Part shown: piece after piece, positions 36,634 through 48,350 of the stretch | Layout of the letters: the number at the start of each line of letters is the position of its first letter | Position numbering within the stretch: the first letter of the stretch is position 1 | Assembly (NCBI GenBank): GCA_033439795.1 | Contig: JAUTDP010000004.1 | Coordinates: 248,001-312,000 of the forward strand | Length of the DNA: 64,000 nt | Origin: Sordaria brevicollis | Taxonomy: Eukaryota; Ascomycota; Sordariomycetes; Sordariales; Sordariaceae | Direction of reading: 5' to 3' | Program-made: the position numbers and the translations under genes | The notes under the pieces: model-generated | The model's input: only the letters and a program-made list of their open reading frames with translations | The model's database searches: none | Told to the model about the DNA's origin: nothing

Positions 36634-38755
36634 TTTGTAGTGTTGTATTTTGATGTGGAGATGCGTAGGTAGAAATAGGTGTTCGTCCGATATCGACTTC
36701 GTTCCTGAGTCCGTGTCCTCGCTGGTGCGCCGCTTTGACGATGGCGGGATGGATGGGGGACGGCAAGAAGCGGGTGTAAGTGATAAGATAAGCAATATGT
36801 ACTAACGCGATACTGTGTAACAGCAACGGACGGTCAGAAGCAATCTCGGTACAGTAGGTTCCTAGGGACGTGAATGAGTGTGAGAAATGATGCTTTGTGA
36901 GTAGAATCGTAATCGTTAATATGCCGAATGTCCAAACCCCAAATATTCCCTTGCCAGTAAATGTTTCGCAAACTCCAGCAAGAAAGTGTATGACGTCACC
37001 TTGGTTTGTCATCGGCGGTGGATCAATATGAAAGCTTGGCACCCGGTACAGTGATATGTACATATGCACTAATGGAGGTTAATCCATTAATCCGATGTTA
37101 GATGTCAACGGCAGGCTTGCCCGCCAAAAAATCGGCCAAATCAAAACTCATCCGGAACCAGTCTTCGAGGCAAAACTAAATTGGAAAGTCAAGCATTTCA
37201 ACCAGCGCTCACTAAAATAGAATTGACAAGTGTCCATGGCCATTTTGGGAACGCCATCCCCAGCGCTGCATAATTGTTAGCGCAACCCCCTGCCCCCTGC
37301 CCAACTTCTCCCGCTCTGATTGGCCCGACGACCGACGCTCGAACGCACGCCCCTTATCAACACATTCCCCCCTTGCTTATCAGCTCGTTCTCGAAAAGAA
37401 AAATGGCACAATGTCGCCGTGGACACTCAAATGTCATCCACCAGCCACAACCTCACAAAAGCTACCAGTGAATTTTTTGTACAGCAGCATGACTCAAACT
37501 GCAAAAAATGCATCGCTCCAAACCCAAAACCCAGGAAACTTACCAAGCCCGCAAAACTGAACACGCCGAACAAAACGGTCGACAGCACCCATTGTCTGGA
37601 AGAAACGGTCTGGCCTGCCTTCTCAGATTCAAGCGTGAACTTAAAGTGTTAGACGTAGACGTAGGTAACCCCCACCTCAGCACCCGAACCAGGACGATGA
37701 CTACCTTATTCTCTCTTCCCACCGTCCATACGGTCCATACCATTAGCAATGTTATCCGCTAAGCCGCTGGGGGTGAACCGTGAAGTTGTGAACGAGGCAT
37801 ACCTACCTTGTAGGACCAGCGAAAATGCGGACGGATCCGTCTGTTAGTATCGAGACTCGAGACTTGAGCCGGAGGGCCCGGAGGCAGCCAAAGGCCCAAA
37901 GTAGCCGTCAATATCATATTGGCAAGGTACCTGCTAAGTTTCCTGCCTGGCCGTCAAGTGACTGTGCCGTCGGCGTGGAACATGCATGTAAAGCGGTTTC
38001 TCACGGGCCGGCAGTAGGTGTCATCGCGGATCATTTTCTACTATTGCTGTTGCCTGCCTTTGCAGGTTGGATAGTAGGTCGGAAGGCCTGGCTCCTCCGA
38101 ACCCTTGAGCCTGCCGCACCCAGCCTTCCTCGTTAAATTCGGCCACTGCCCACTGGTGAACACATCCATCCGAGACCTAAGTCCCAACGCTTGCACCTTT
38201 GCTTTGACTGAACTGTTCTGCCAAAAACGTGAAGATGGTGTATAGCTGCACCGCTGACCATGACACTCTGTCTGTGCTACCGCCGGCGGATCCTGTTTCA
38301 GGTGCGTCGTCGACTCCGATTGACCAAAGGGATATGGGGCATTCAACCAACCGACGATGTGGCTAAGGTTGGAACTTGAAAACGGGCAATGCGGGAGGAC
38401 TGACGACGGGAAGCAACAAACCAGGAAAACGAGGAGAGTTAGTACCTCCAGAAACTAAGTGTGTTAGTTTAAGGGGTTGGAAGGTCGCTCGGCTGTTTGC
38501 ACAAAGACGTTTGTCCCTCCACGCTGTAAGGTACTATACTAAGCAATAAAAAGCCTTTTGTCAACATCTAGAAATGATTCTAGCTCAGGTGGGTTAGTAA
38601 ACCAGATGAATCCCTTGCCTCTATTACACCACAGTCAAATTGTAGCACGAACCAAGATTCTTTCCCGGGTTACATCACTTGGATACCTCTACACCTCACC
38701 CTTCATTCTTCAAGTGTCAAAGTCCATCAACACTGTACTCACCTGTCTTCAAAGG
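36634..38755. other. Intergenic, no supported gene
   Basis: Open frames at 36455-37069, 37320-37762 and 37825-38346 overlap on both strands and show no recognisable domain or splice logic. I cannot exclude a small gene near 37400-37760. Confidence 0.35.
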
Positions 38756-38790
38756 CTCACTCACTCACTCATTCACTCACTCACCAGCAA
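38756..38790. repeat. CACT-type microsatellite
   Basis: Repeated CACT units with one variant, like the tract before gene A. Confidence 0.7.
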
Positions 38791-39066
38791 ATCACTATCA
38801 ACCCTCACTTCCCCATGCATTCCATCAATATGTTTCACCACATCAGTCACAATCACGTAGAAACCACAATGTGTTTGCAGAGACTTTTATTATCCGTAAG
38901 ACCAAGGACAAAAGACAAAAGAAAAAAGACAAAGGAAAGAAGGACAAAAAAAAGAATGACAAAGGAGAGGGAAGGAGGGGGTCGGGGGCATATCCCCGAA
39001 CACCGGAACCCCATCCTCCACCGCCTCCGCCTCCACCTCCGGCACAAGACCGGCACCACCAGCACC

Positions 39067-40798
39067 CTACTCCCCTCCTCCCAACGCCTCCTCCACGAAG
39101 GCATCCGCGAAGAGATCCTCCTCCCCGAGGGGATCCCCGTAGAGATCCTCCTCCACGAAGGCATTCCCAAAGAAATCCTCCGCCACCTCCCCAAGCTCCC
39201 CAACCTCCTCCTCCTGGGGCGGGGGCATATCCCCGAACACCGGAACCCCAACCTCCTCCTCCTGGGGCGGGGGCATCTCCCCGAACAACCCCAGATCCTC
39301 CAAAAACTCCGGGGCAGCACCAAGCTCCCCAACCTCCTCCTCCTGGGGCGGGGGTATATCCCCGAACAACCGCAGATCCTCCCCAATCCCCGGGGCAGCA
39401 CCAAGCTCCCCAACCTCTTCCACCTGGGGCGGGGGCATATCCCCGAACACCGGAACCCCAACCTCAACCCCCTGGGGCGGGGGCATAACCCCGAACAACC
39501 CCAGATCCTCCAAAACATCCGGCGCAATGCCGAAACCAACAACATCCAGGTCCCATTGCTGGGCCTGGTCCGCCCCGCCGGCGGAGGGAGCAGACTCCGG
39601 TGGGGTAGGTTCCCACCACCGGGTTGACTGCGCCGGCTCCTCCTCCGGCAGGGCCACCACCTCCTCCACCACCACGTCCTCCATCTCCACGTCCTCCTCC
39701 TCCTCCCACTCCTCCTCACTCTCCCCTCCTCTACCACCGGGGGCTCCATTGCCCGGGAACGGGCCCTGGAGCCGACCCGCCCGGCGGCCTTCCTGACCCC
39801 AGCAGCCCTGGCCCTGGGCGGCGGCAGGAGGTCGGGGTCGGGGATCTCGCCGCGGGCAATCCTCTCCAGCGTCCTGTTGTTCCTCCGGTCCTTGGGGCGG
39901 CCCCTCTTCTTGGGAGGAGCCGCATCCCTCGCGGCCTTCTGGGCAACAAGGTGCTGGCGGATTGCCTCCGCGTCGGCCAGGCCAAGAGGGAGAGCGCCGT
40001 CGGCCGTGCCATCGAGCGGGATGGCGAGGCACTTCTCCCTCTCCCTCTTGGACATGGCCGCGCGTTTTGGGGCCCCCGGCTGCTGCTGCTGGGGAGGGAC
40101 GGAGGGGGGAGCCACATGTTGATGTTGCTGCTGAGGGAGTTGGCCGGCAGCAGCAACATCGCCGGCGACATGTGGCCCGGCGAGCGAAGGAGGGAGGGAA
40201 CCGAGAGGGAGAGGGGCAGGCGGCTGGTACTGCTGCTGCTGCTGCTGCTGCTGCTGGGGGGGGAAAGAAGGCCCAGCAGCAGGGGAAGGGAAAGAAACCC
40301 CGGCGCCCTGGGGAGCGGCAGGGGCACGGGCACGACGGGCGCGAGGGGCGGCGGCAGGACGGGCGGCAGGAGGGGCAGCAGGAGGGGCAGCAGGAGGGGC
40401 AGCAGGACGGGCGCGAGGGGGGCAGGGGCCTCGAGGACATCTCCCCGAGGCAAAACCGAACCGGCACCAGGCAAACCACCACGCTCCGCAGCAAATTGGG
40501 CCAGCAGCCGCTGGTCCTCCGGCGAAGCCTCGCCCACATGGGCGCGGCGGATCGCCAATTCGAGGGTCAGTGGGGAGGCGGGACCGGAGGGACCAGGGCC
40601 GGGAGCGGGAGCGGGAGCGGGAGCGGGCGGCGGGACAACAAAACCGGGACCGGCAGCGGGCGCGGGAGGCTCCTGGCCAAAAACAGGGCCAGGGCCAGAA
40701 GGAAGGGTGCCGTGAACCCCGAGGGGCTCGGCGGCGAAGTTGGTGCCGGTGAAGGCGAGAGCGTCGGCGGGGCCGGGAGCAGCGACAACAGGGAAAAT
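39067..40798 (-). CDS. AT-hook, low-complexity protein with FGxMPPPQ repeats; frame broken twice
   Basis: A clear 3' splice site (branch GCTAAC, then TTATCTTAG) precedes coding sequence at 40798; the first exon was not found. The product is Pro/Ala/Gly-rich, then has a polyGln run (nine Gln near 40232-40258), a charged segment MSKREREKCLAIPLDG, and an AT-hook PKKRGRPKDRRNNRTLERIA near 39850-39920 (minor-groove DNA binding). A Glu-rich acidic stretch and five FG-x-[MI]-PPPQ modules follow before the stop at 39067. This suggests a nuclear, largely disordered DNA-binding regulator; the target is unknown. The natural frame changes near 40417-40422 and 39723-39726. Each time one extra base in a G/C run would restore it, so assembly error or recent decay is possible. 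Confidence 0.6.
39208..39505. repeat. Coding minisatellite: FGxMPPPQ modules
   Basis: The plus strand repeats CCTGGGGCGGGGGCATATCC five times with variable spacers of about 45-75 bp. It encodes on the minus strand the FG-D/E/V-M/I-PPPQ modules separated by Glu/Val/Gly-rich and LGLFG-like linkers. Confidence 0.8.
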
Positions 40799-41949
40799 CT
40801 AAGATAAAAAGAAACGTTAGCAAATATGTTTGAGATGAAAGCGGGAGCAAAATTGGCGGTGAAAGCGGTGAAACAATCTGTCGAAGACGAAAGGGATGGA
40901 AAGTGGAAAAAAACAGGAACCAGGGAAAGAACAAGACAAAAAGTTGGTAAAGCGAACGAACAAGCTGGTGCAGTTGGTGGTGGTATGAAACACGCTTGTG
41001 GAAACGCCAAAGAGTGTGATGGAAAGGAATTGAGCAGCGGTTCGTTTCGCAGTTGAAGTTTAGGTGAAGAGAGGTGGGATTGAAGAGGGCTGGCAATCCC
41101 CTCGGCGTGCAATTCAGGTCAAAGGCAGCGAAACAGAACAGGACAGAACAAGCAACGTCACTCAAAAATTGCAACATGAACAACGGCAAGAGCGAATGCA
41201 AACACAATTCAACGAACTGGGGAAGGAACGAGTGCCCTGGGTGATGACTGCCAAGTAAGGTCCCGGACAAAGTTTGGGTAGGCACGATCCAGTCGTCGAG
41301 TCAAGTCAAGGAAGGCATAGCCGGCGAACAAAGTCTGCCAAGCACCTGCCATCCATACCTTACACGACAAGAGGACAGAAACTACTACGTGTTACCCAAA
41401 CCAGTTAGATGGTCAATGAGGTGAACTACCTCTTCAGGCAGTCACGGAAATTACAGTGTTGAAGGCCGTGGTGCTCAAGTCGAGAAGCACTGGAAGTGCA
41501 ATCAACATCGAATCCAACCCAGCCAGCAATTGGCGTCGAAGCCTGGGCCCTGGCTAGCAAAGGCCGCTGGCACCATAGCTTCACACACTGAGCAAATCGA
41601 TGAACCCACTGACTTGACTGCGTTGCTGACAGTGTGTGTACCAACACAACCAGACAGCCAAAGACCACCTCCCCGTACGGGAGCGACAGCCGACAATCGA
41701 GTGAGCGAGCAAAGCAATCACAACGGGCACGAACACAAACAAAACATTCACAAAACGAGCACAAAACGAGCACACATCACACGGTCACACCATAACGCCG
41801 ACGAGCAACCCAGCGAGCCAAAGTGGTCAAGCATGGGCATAGCAGGCGGATGGCTGATGGCGAAGACGGACGGGACACGATTAAGCGAAGGGAACACTCC
41901 TCAATAGAGGCGATGAAGGTCGAAGGAAGGCCAGGCCATAACTGGGTGG
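40799..41949. other. Upstream region of the AT-hook gene, first exon not identified
   Basis: It presumably contains the first exon and promoter of the 39-40.8 kb gene. Frames to 41285 on the minus strand are Leu/Phe/Ser-rich and not convincing as protein. Nothing else was recognised. Confidence 0.35.
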
Positions 41950-41950
41950 A

Positions 41951-42340
41951 CACCTCTACAGTTGTGTAATCACACGAACCGGACGAGGACCAAGCAGTAG
42001 GTAATCGACCTGGCGGATGGCGGCAAAGAATGAAGGGCGAGTAGCATTGTAGGCGACGAGAACAAAGGCGGCGACGAACAAACACCCGACCCCGAACCCA
42101 GGCCCGTACTGTCACGAGAAAACCTCTACAGCAGTGTACAAAAGACACAAAGCCGGACAAGGTAGGTACCAAGCAGTCACCAAGCTGGCGGATGGCGACA
42201 CAAATTGAAGGGCGAGCAGCAGCCTAGAGGTAGGCGACGAGAACAAACACCCGACTCAGGCCGGTACTGTCACTGCCACTGGAAAACCTCTACAGCAGTG
42301 TACAAAAGACACAAGGCCGGACAAGGTAGGTACCAAGCAG
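41951..42340. repeat. Tandem repeat, 164-170 bp unit, 2.3 copies
   Basis: Units begin at 41951, 42121 and 42285 with ACCTCTACAG. They share words such as GTGTACAAAAGACACAA, GGTAGGTACCAAGCAGT and GAAGGGCGAG. The last copy is partial and runs into a GTGGCA microsatellite. It lies between the two low-complexity genes. Confidence 0.75.
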
Positions 42341-42825
42341 TGGCAGTGGCAGTGGCAGTGGCTGTCATGGAAGACGAGCTACCTGGGCCTGGGACGAGTG
42401 CTGGGCGAGACGGGAGCTGGGTGGGAGCAAGCGAAGCGGGCATGTCACAATGGGAAAACGGCGGGAGGACTGGGACGGGGAGGACTGGGACGGGGGTACA
42501 CAATTGCTGGTGGGAAAATGTGGTGGAAAATGTACTGGAAGAGGATGCTGGAACAAGATGCTGGGAAATGTGATGGACGAGGACGGGAAGGATGGTACTC
42601 GAAGACAGCGGTAGACCAATATTGAAGGTTGAAACCCACTGAAATCGAGCACCACCCACCGAGTGCAAAGCCGTGCAAAGCCGTGCAATGAGGGCATCAC
42701 CAAAGATGGGGAAAAAGAAAAAAAAAGGAAAAAAGACAAAACACCAAAACAAACGGACAAAAAGCCTGAAGCTCAGAAAGGAAAAGAAAAAGAAAGAGGA
42801 ACGAAGAAACAGAAACCCAACCAAA

Positions 42826-42985
42826 GCAAAAGCAGACGGGATGGAAGGCCAAAAGCCAAAGCCAAAGCAAAAGGAAGTAGACGGGCAGCAAGACCAAAGC
42901 CAAAAGCCAAAGCAAAAGGAAGTAGACGGGATGGAAGGCCAAAAGCCAAAAGCCAAAGCAAAAGCAAAAGCAAGGAATTTACCAA
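42826..42985. repeat. Minisatellite of AAAGCCAAAAGCC / GGAAGTAGACGGG words
   Basis: Three imperfect copies of a unit of about 55 bp, rich in A and AGCCAAA. Lys/Ala-rich frames on the plus strand and Leu/Phe-rich frames on the minus strand are by-products of the repeat. Confidence 0.7.
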
Positions 42986-43004
42986 GACGAAATCAGAGCC
43001 AAAA

Positions 43005-43040
43005 AAAAAAAAAAAAAGAAAAAAAAAAAAAAAAAAAAAA
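43005..43040. repeat. Poly(A) tract (plus strand)
   Basis: Two A runs of roughly 15-20 bases. On the minus strand the T run directly follows the GTAGGT donor of the Gly/Ser/Ala-rich gene. Confidence 0.85.
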
Positions 43041-43045
43041 CCTAC

Positions 43046-43831
43046 GTCATAACCCATCTCTGGGTCCAGCTCGCCGAGCTGGTAGGGCTGGGCGGCGGCG
43101 GCAGAGTGCTGGCCGGGGTAGTGGCCGGGCTGGTGGGCGGCGGGCTGGTGGGCGGGGTGGTGCTGGGCGGCGGCGGCGGCGAAAATCTGGTCGTCGGCGG
43201 CGGCGGCAGCGGAGTACTGGCCGGGCTGGCCGGCGGCGACGGCAGAAGACATGTTGGCGGCGGCGGCGGCGGCGGCAGCAGCGGCGGGAAACTGGTCGGC
43301 AGCGGCGGCGGCGGGAAACAGGTTGGCAGCGGCGGCGGCGGCAGCGGCGGCGGAGTACTGGTTGGCGGCGGCGGCGGCGGCGGCGAGAGAAGACTGGTTG
43401 GCGGCGGCGGCGGGCTGGTCGCGGTAGGGCAGCGGCTCGGCCATGGGGTGCTGGGGGGCCGGGTGCTGGGCGTTCAGCCCGAGGGAACCGAGCAGCCCGA
43501 AAGAACCGGAACCGAGCACGAAAGAACCGGGCCCGAAAGAACCGAGCTCGTTGGCGGGGGGGAGGGCGGGAGCACCAAGAGGAAGGCCAGCAAAGCCAGC
43601 GGGAGGGCCAGCGAGAGGAGGAGGGGGGCCAGAGAGGGGAGAAAAGCCAGAACCAAAGCCAGAGACAGAGCCAGAGACAGAGCCAGAGACAGAGCCAGAG
43701 ACAGCAAGAGGAGAAGCAAAGCCAGGGCCAGCAGGAGAAAAGCCAGAGCCAGAGCCAGAGCCAGAGACAGAGACAGAACCAGACCCGGGAGGGCCGGGAC
43801 GACGAACACGACTAGGTTGGTGGTTTGACAT
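43046..43831 (-). CDS. Gly/Ser- and Ala-rich low-complexity protein, 5' exon
   Basis: The ATG at 43829-43831 starts MSNHQPSRVRRPGPPG. Next comes a Gly-Ser-Val repeat region (GSVSGSVSGSVSG), a Pro-rich stretch, then blocks of 5-10 Ala separated by Asn-Gln-Tyr/Ser or Asp-Gln-Phe, and finally YQLGELDPEMGYD. At 43045 the sequence GTAGGT fits a fungal 5' splice site, so I end the exon at 43046. Continuing the frame would give only poly-Phe from a T run. The downstream exon was not found. Short-period coding repeats suggest a disordered protein, possibly a transcriptional or phase-separating factor; no domain is recognised. Tandem repeats lie upstream at 44552-45215. Confidence 0.5.
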
Positions 43832-43842
43832 TGTTGTTGTTG

Positions 43843-43975
43843 TTGTTGTGGTGGTGGTCGTGTGTGTGTGTGATGTGTGTGTGTGTGTGTGGTGGTGGTG
43901 GTGGTGGAAAGCGTTGTGTGTGTGTGTGAGTGTGAGTGTGTGTGTGAGTGTGAGTGTGAGTGTGAGTGTGTGTTG
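43843..43975. repeat. GTGT/GTGA microsatellites upstream of the low-complexity gene
   Basis: Runs of GT, GTG and GTGA directly before the ATG on the minus strand. Translation gives His/Thr strings that I regard as untranslated leader. Confidence 0.85.
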
Positions 43976-44551
43976 TGTGGATGGGGAGAAAAACAGGAAA
44001 GAGGATTTTCGAAAAAAGGGCGAGGGAGGCACCTTATATGGGTTAGAGATTCTGGGAGGGCGGAGAAAAAACTCTGGAATTTTTGCCGGCCTTGGGCAAG
44101 GCTGAGAGAAGAGGACATGCTGGAATGGCGTGGTTGGGTGGTGCACAACAATGGGAAGCTCGAGGAGGGGCGGGCTGGCAGCGACAGAGGCGGCTGAGGC
44201 AGCGCGGACTGAGGCAGGCTTGCGGTCGTTGGGGGAGCTCAGAGACCACCTTGGCATGTTGGCCGATCTTGGGCAGCGCGAAGAGACGGGAATCATGCTG
44301 GGGTGGTGTGGTTGGAGACGGTCCAGATCGAGGCAGCGAGGCTCGAGGAGGGTGTGCATCGATCCCGAGGCTGATGGGCAGATGGGTAGATGGGACGGGA
44401 ACTGGGACTGGGATCGAGGCGGTGCCCGGCGCCGTCAAGCAATGCGAAGACGAAGCAAAGAGTAGGTACCTCTGAGAAGGACACGACACTCTTGCGGTTA
44501 CGGGCTTGGGGATGGGGAATCTCAGAGGAGGGGAGGTGTCGATGAGGTGTC

Positions 44552-45215
44552 CAGTTCATGCGATGCCGATGGGAGCACTGGGCAGTGTGTGTAAGCCATC
44601 GCCAGCGGGAACAAGGTACCTTGGTACCTTGGTGATGTGCGAGGGTCACGGCAGTTTCGGTACGGGCCTGGGACGAGGACTCTGAGAGGAGGTGGTGGTG
44701 GATGGAGGTAACTTGTACAGTTCATGCAAAGGGAGCACCCGGCGGTGTTTGTAAGCCATCGCGAGCGGGAACAAGGTACCTTGGTCACTTGGTGATGTGC
44801 GAGGGTCACGAAAGTTTCGGTACGGGCCGAGGATGAGGCCGCTGAGAGGAGGGAGGGGTGGATGAATGAGTTGTGCAGTTGGAGGTCATGCAAAGGGAGC
44901 AGTGGGAGCAGTGTCTGTAAGCCATCCCCAACGGGAACAAGGTACCTTGGTGATGTGCGAAGGTTACGAAAGTTTCGGTACGGGCCGAGGACGAGGAAGT
45001 CCAAGAGGAGGGGGTGTGGAGAGGTAAGTCGCGCAGTTCATGCGAAGGGAGCAGTGGGAGCAGTGGCCGTAAGCCAGCCCCGAAGGAAACAACCCGGGGA
45101 CGAGGACTCCAAGAGGATGGGGTGGTGGATGGATGTAACTTGTACAATTCATGCAACAGGAGCACCTGGCAGTGACTGTAAGTGTAAGCCATCCCCTGAG
45201 GGAAGTTGGGAACCG
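44552..45215. repeat. Tandem repeat, about 110-166 bp unit, five copies
   Basis: Copies begin near 44552, 44718, 44876, 45034 and 45145 with CAGTTCATGC or variants. Most contain GTAAGCCATC, GGGAACAAGGTACCTTGG, GTGATGTGCGA and GTTTCGGTACGGGCC. They sit 0.7-1.4 kb upstream of the minus-strand gene at 43.8 kb and could be promoter-associated. No protein frame is kept between copies. Confidence 0.8.
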
Positions 45216-48197
45216 AACGGCAACAGGTACTCCCGGGCCGGCAAGTGTACGAGACAGTGGGACAGTGGGACAGTGGGACACGTCTGAAGTCTCTGAAGCT
45301 GGACCATGAACCATGGACCATGAGGGTATTCACAAGCGGTTGGAGCAAAGGAATGGAAGTTTGTACACAAGGACATTGATTTCATTGAAGCTATCTGGAT
45401 GAAGAGTGAACTGCCACAGTGAAGATTTCCCAACAACAAGTTTCCCATGTTTTCGGTTTTTTTCCTGGAGGGAGGGGACATGTCTCGTTGTCCCCCATTC
45501 CCACCGAGAAGGTACCTTCCTGAAACAAACACCCTTTGCGGGGGGTGTGTAAGTTACCAATACCATGAGCCCGCTGAAACGGACAGAGTAGCAAAACAGA
45601 GGAGCTGGGCAAATCACCTGGAAGTGGCATGACCCCCCGTTAAGGGCATAACGGTCCATGGACACGTACTCACAAGGGCAATGTGGGCGTAAACCGGGAA
45701 GCTGGTTCGCTACATTAGCATCTCTTACTAAGCCAAGGAAAGCTCGCCATGGATGCTTGTGATGGCCGTACAAGGAGGCGCAATGTGCAAATGTATGCGG
45801 GGACTTGTGAGGGCAGGTCGATGACAGATTGTTGGGGGAACTTCCGGAAGCGAGTGACAGCGGAGGGGAAGGGCCTGTGGGTAGGTATCGGGGACTGTGA
45901 CGTTTGTTACCATCTCTTTGGGGATCCCATACACCTGTGACGTGTGTCTGTATTGAGTTTTACCCCTTCAACGAGCAATAGAAGCCAGGGAGGAAGAAAC
46001 AAGGTCAACAGTAGACATGTTGCTTCGAGAAGTCGAGAGGGCGAGATGGTAGAGCCGAGTGGGTTTGTGTCCAGTTTCATGGACCTCCATGGTGGACCCC
46101 ATTGTGTGCTGAGAAGATGGAATGGAGGCATCCCTTGCGTTTCTCGGCGGTAACTCGGTCGGGGTAAGAGAACGCCGGGTCGCCGGCTGTGTGGGGATCG
46201 CCTTGAGCATCGTAAACTGGTGAGGCGTGGGGCCTCTGGTGGGTGCCAAAGAGAAGGAACTGTCACATGAAAACGGAATCGTTCCGACACATACAAGCAC
46301 ATAGATGCCATGTAGGTAGCTGAGCCTCCATAAGATTCCTTTGCCGTCCATGGCCTCGGTCTCCTTTGCGTCTCCTTCCTGTTGCTTGTGAAGTTGTGGG
46401 TGGTGTAAGGCAGCGTGACTGACACTGGTGGCTGGGTTGTGCAGCTTGGGTGGTCTTCAGTGATGTTTAGCGGTCGTGTGGGGGTGTTTGGGTCGAGGGT
46501 TGGGGTCTCGAAGAAGAGAAGCTATCACGGTGGACGACGGCATGGTGAGTGGTGTTGAGATGTCGTCGGTTTAGACTTTGTAACTCGATCTCGGCTGGCT
46601 CAGATCTAGAACAGTACAAGGATTAGCTGTCGACGACATGGGTGGGTGGTAGGGCTGAATTCCCAAGCTTTGTGGTACGTACCCCGTTTGCCATTTCTGG
46701 AACTGGAAGAACGGCCATTGGTTGGCTGAAGGGGACGCGGGTGTGGCTCGAGATCCGGCAACGTGGGCCGGGAAGAGGACTCCAGACACACCCTGTGGAA
46801 GGTACCTGTTTGAGCAAACAGTGTCCTCAAAGCGGGAACGACAAAAAAAACATCAGAAAGTGCTGGACCATGACAAGGGCCATCGTGGTCTTGGCACAGA
46901 AAACCTCCCGTCAAGAATCGAGCCGGGCAACCATAGCTCGAGACCATTCTCCTCCAACAAGTGGGGCACCCAATTGCCAAGACTTTCTCTCTCTTCCAGA
47001 TGAGCGGCAGTGTGGGAAAGTGCAATTGACATGTCCTGGCGGTCAAAGCTTTCTTGGTGGTGCCAAGGGCAGACGGCCAGACAGACATCGTGAGGGGTAG
47101 CACCTTTCTCCCTTGACAACCATCGTCTGGGTGGGTCCGTCATGGAGCAAGAGACCAACAGCACCTGCCATGAAGGGATGGATGAGCTACACTTGTGCTT
47201 TCCCATTCCCACCCATGTCCAACTCCATTGAACATCAACATCTTCATTCTTGGAGGCAGAACGGCGACAGGAAAAAGGTGGTTGTATTTCCTTGGTTTGG
47301 GAAAGAGGGAAAACGGAAGCCAGGGCCAACTTAAGCTAAATACCCTGGAAGGGCAGGGCCTTCCCACATTCATCCCTAGTCGACGATACGGTCTCCGGCT
47401 CGACGATGAAAACAACTATTCCGGGAACACATACGACCTATCCTTCAAAGACCGAGCAGCCAGAAGGTATCATGCCAAAACATGAATGTCCACCAGAAAA
47501 ACAAGAATCCGAACGGCAACCCCCGAATTGTTCAACCATACGGAGGAGGAATACGTGAGGGAAACAATGTCGTTGTGGTGAAAGATCGATTGACTCAAGA
47601 GAGAGAGGGGGGGGGGGGGTAAACGAAAAAAGGGAGACGAAGTTTTGCCAAGGAAGCCATCCCCTATGCCAAGACATCTGAATGGCTTCAACACAAATCT
47701 CCCAATTTCACAACGAAGATACGCGGAAAGACCAACGGCAGAGACGAAGAAAAGGTTTATGAGAGTCCGTCGTGTGTTGGGGTCATAGTTGCTAATTCGT
47801 TCTCTTACTCCCAGTTCAAGAGCATAAAAGCCGAGAAACATCAAGTCATGACCCGTTCTTGTCCAACGCGGCATACTTGTGCTCGAATGTTCGTTTGGGT
47901 GGTAAGCGGCAACAGAACTTCCTTGACTCCAAACATTTCTGCCATCAGGAAAAGACTTCCAAGACTATATGACTACCTGACTAAACATTGCAGAGCCTTA
48001 GTTTCGTCGACAACACTTATTGACGACGGCGTGGTTGTTATTTTTTTTTTTTTTTCGTCTGCTTCCGCCCCCCTAAGGGCATGCATGAGACGTGACGACG
48101 GCGAGGTGTCATATCCATCGATCACATCTTTGGCTGGCAAAAATGCCGCTTGGGGATGCAGCCAATTAGGGTTCTGTGCTCCAACTTGGAGACTTGT
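45216..48197. other. Long intergenic stretch, no supported gene
   Basis: Many overlapping frames of 60-170 codons occur on both strands, but none has a recognisable domain, and opposite strands are equally open. I see no RNA gene. A G run lies at about 47610-47620 and a T run at 48040-48055. Confidence 0.35.
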
Positions 48198-48350
48198 GAA
48201 GACCTACGGACTGCAGGAAGGTTGCCAAGACTTTTTGGACTATTTAGTGTCGCCTGCATATTCAATGGTCGAAAGTCTTTAGGTTTGCGACGCTAACTGC
48301 AGGCGACACTAACAATTATCCAAAGTCTTGGCAATCTTCCTGTAGTCTTC
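48198..48350. repeat. Long imperfect hairpin (arms of about 55-60 bp)
   Basis: The left arm 48198-48258 and right arm 48298-48350 are reverse complements with a few mismatches. They share TTGCCAAGACTTT and TTAGTGTCGCCTGCA. A 39-base loop separates them. It could be the core of a foldback element or the template of a hairpin RNA. No target duplication was seen. Confidence 0.75.

Noticed and set aside
37207..37272. CAGCGCT...CAGCGCTG pair resembling a very short hAT element
   Set aside because: The ends match only over 7-8 bp, the span is about 65 bp and there is no 8-bp duplication.
39624..40807. Long plus-strand frames of 280-360 codons opposite the AT-hook gene
   Set aside because: Gly/Arg/Pro-rich shadows of a GC-rich coding strand; the AT-hook, polyGln and acidic motifs lie on the minus strand.
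38853..41285. 810-codon minus-strand frame taken as one protein
   Set aside because: Only its middle part is protein-like; its N-terminal third crosses a good 3' splice site and its C-terminal part is the wrong frame of the FGxMPPPQ repeats.
42673..43828. Plus-strand Lys/Arg/Gly-rich frames
   Set aside because: Shadows of minisatellite and poly-Ala/Gly-Ser coding repeats on the other strand.
44552..45215. Regular repeats considered as CRISPR-like array
   Set aside because: Units are long and diverged with no constant repeat/variable spacer pattern, and the genome is eukaryotic.
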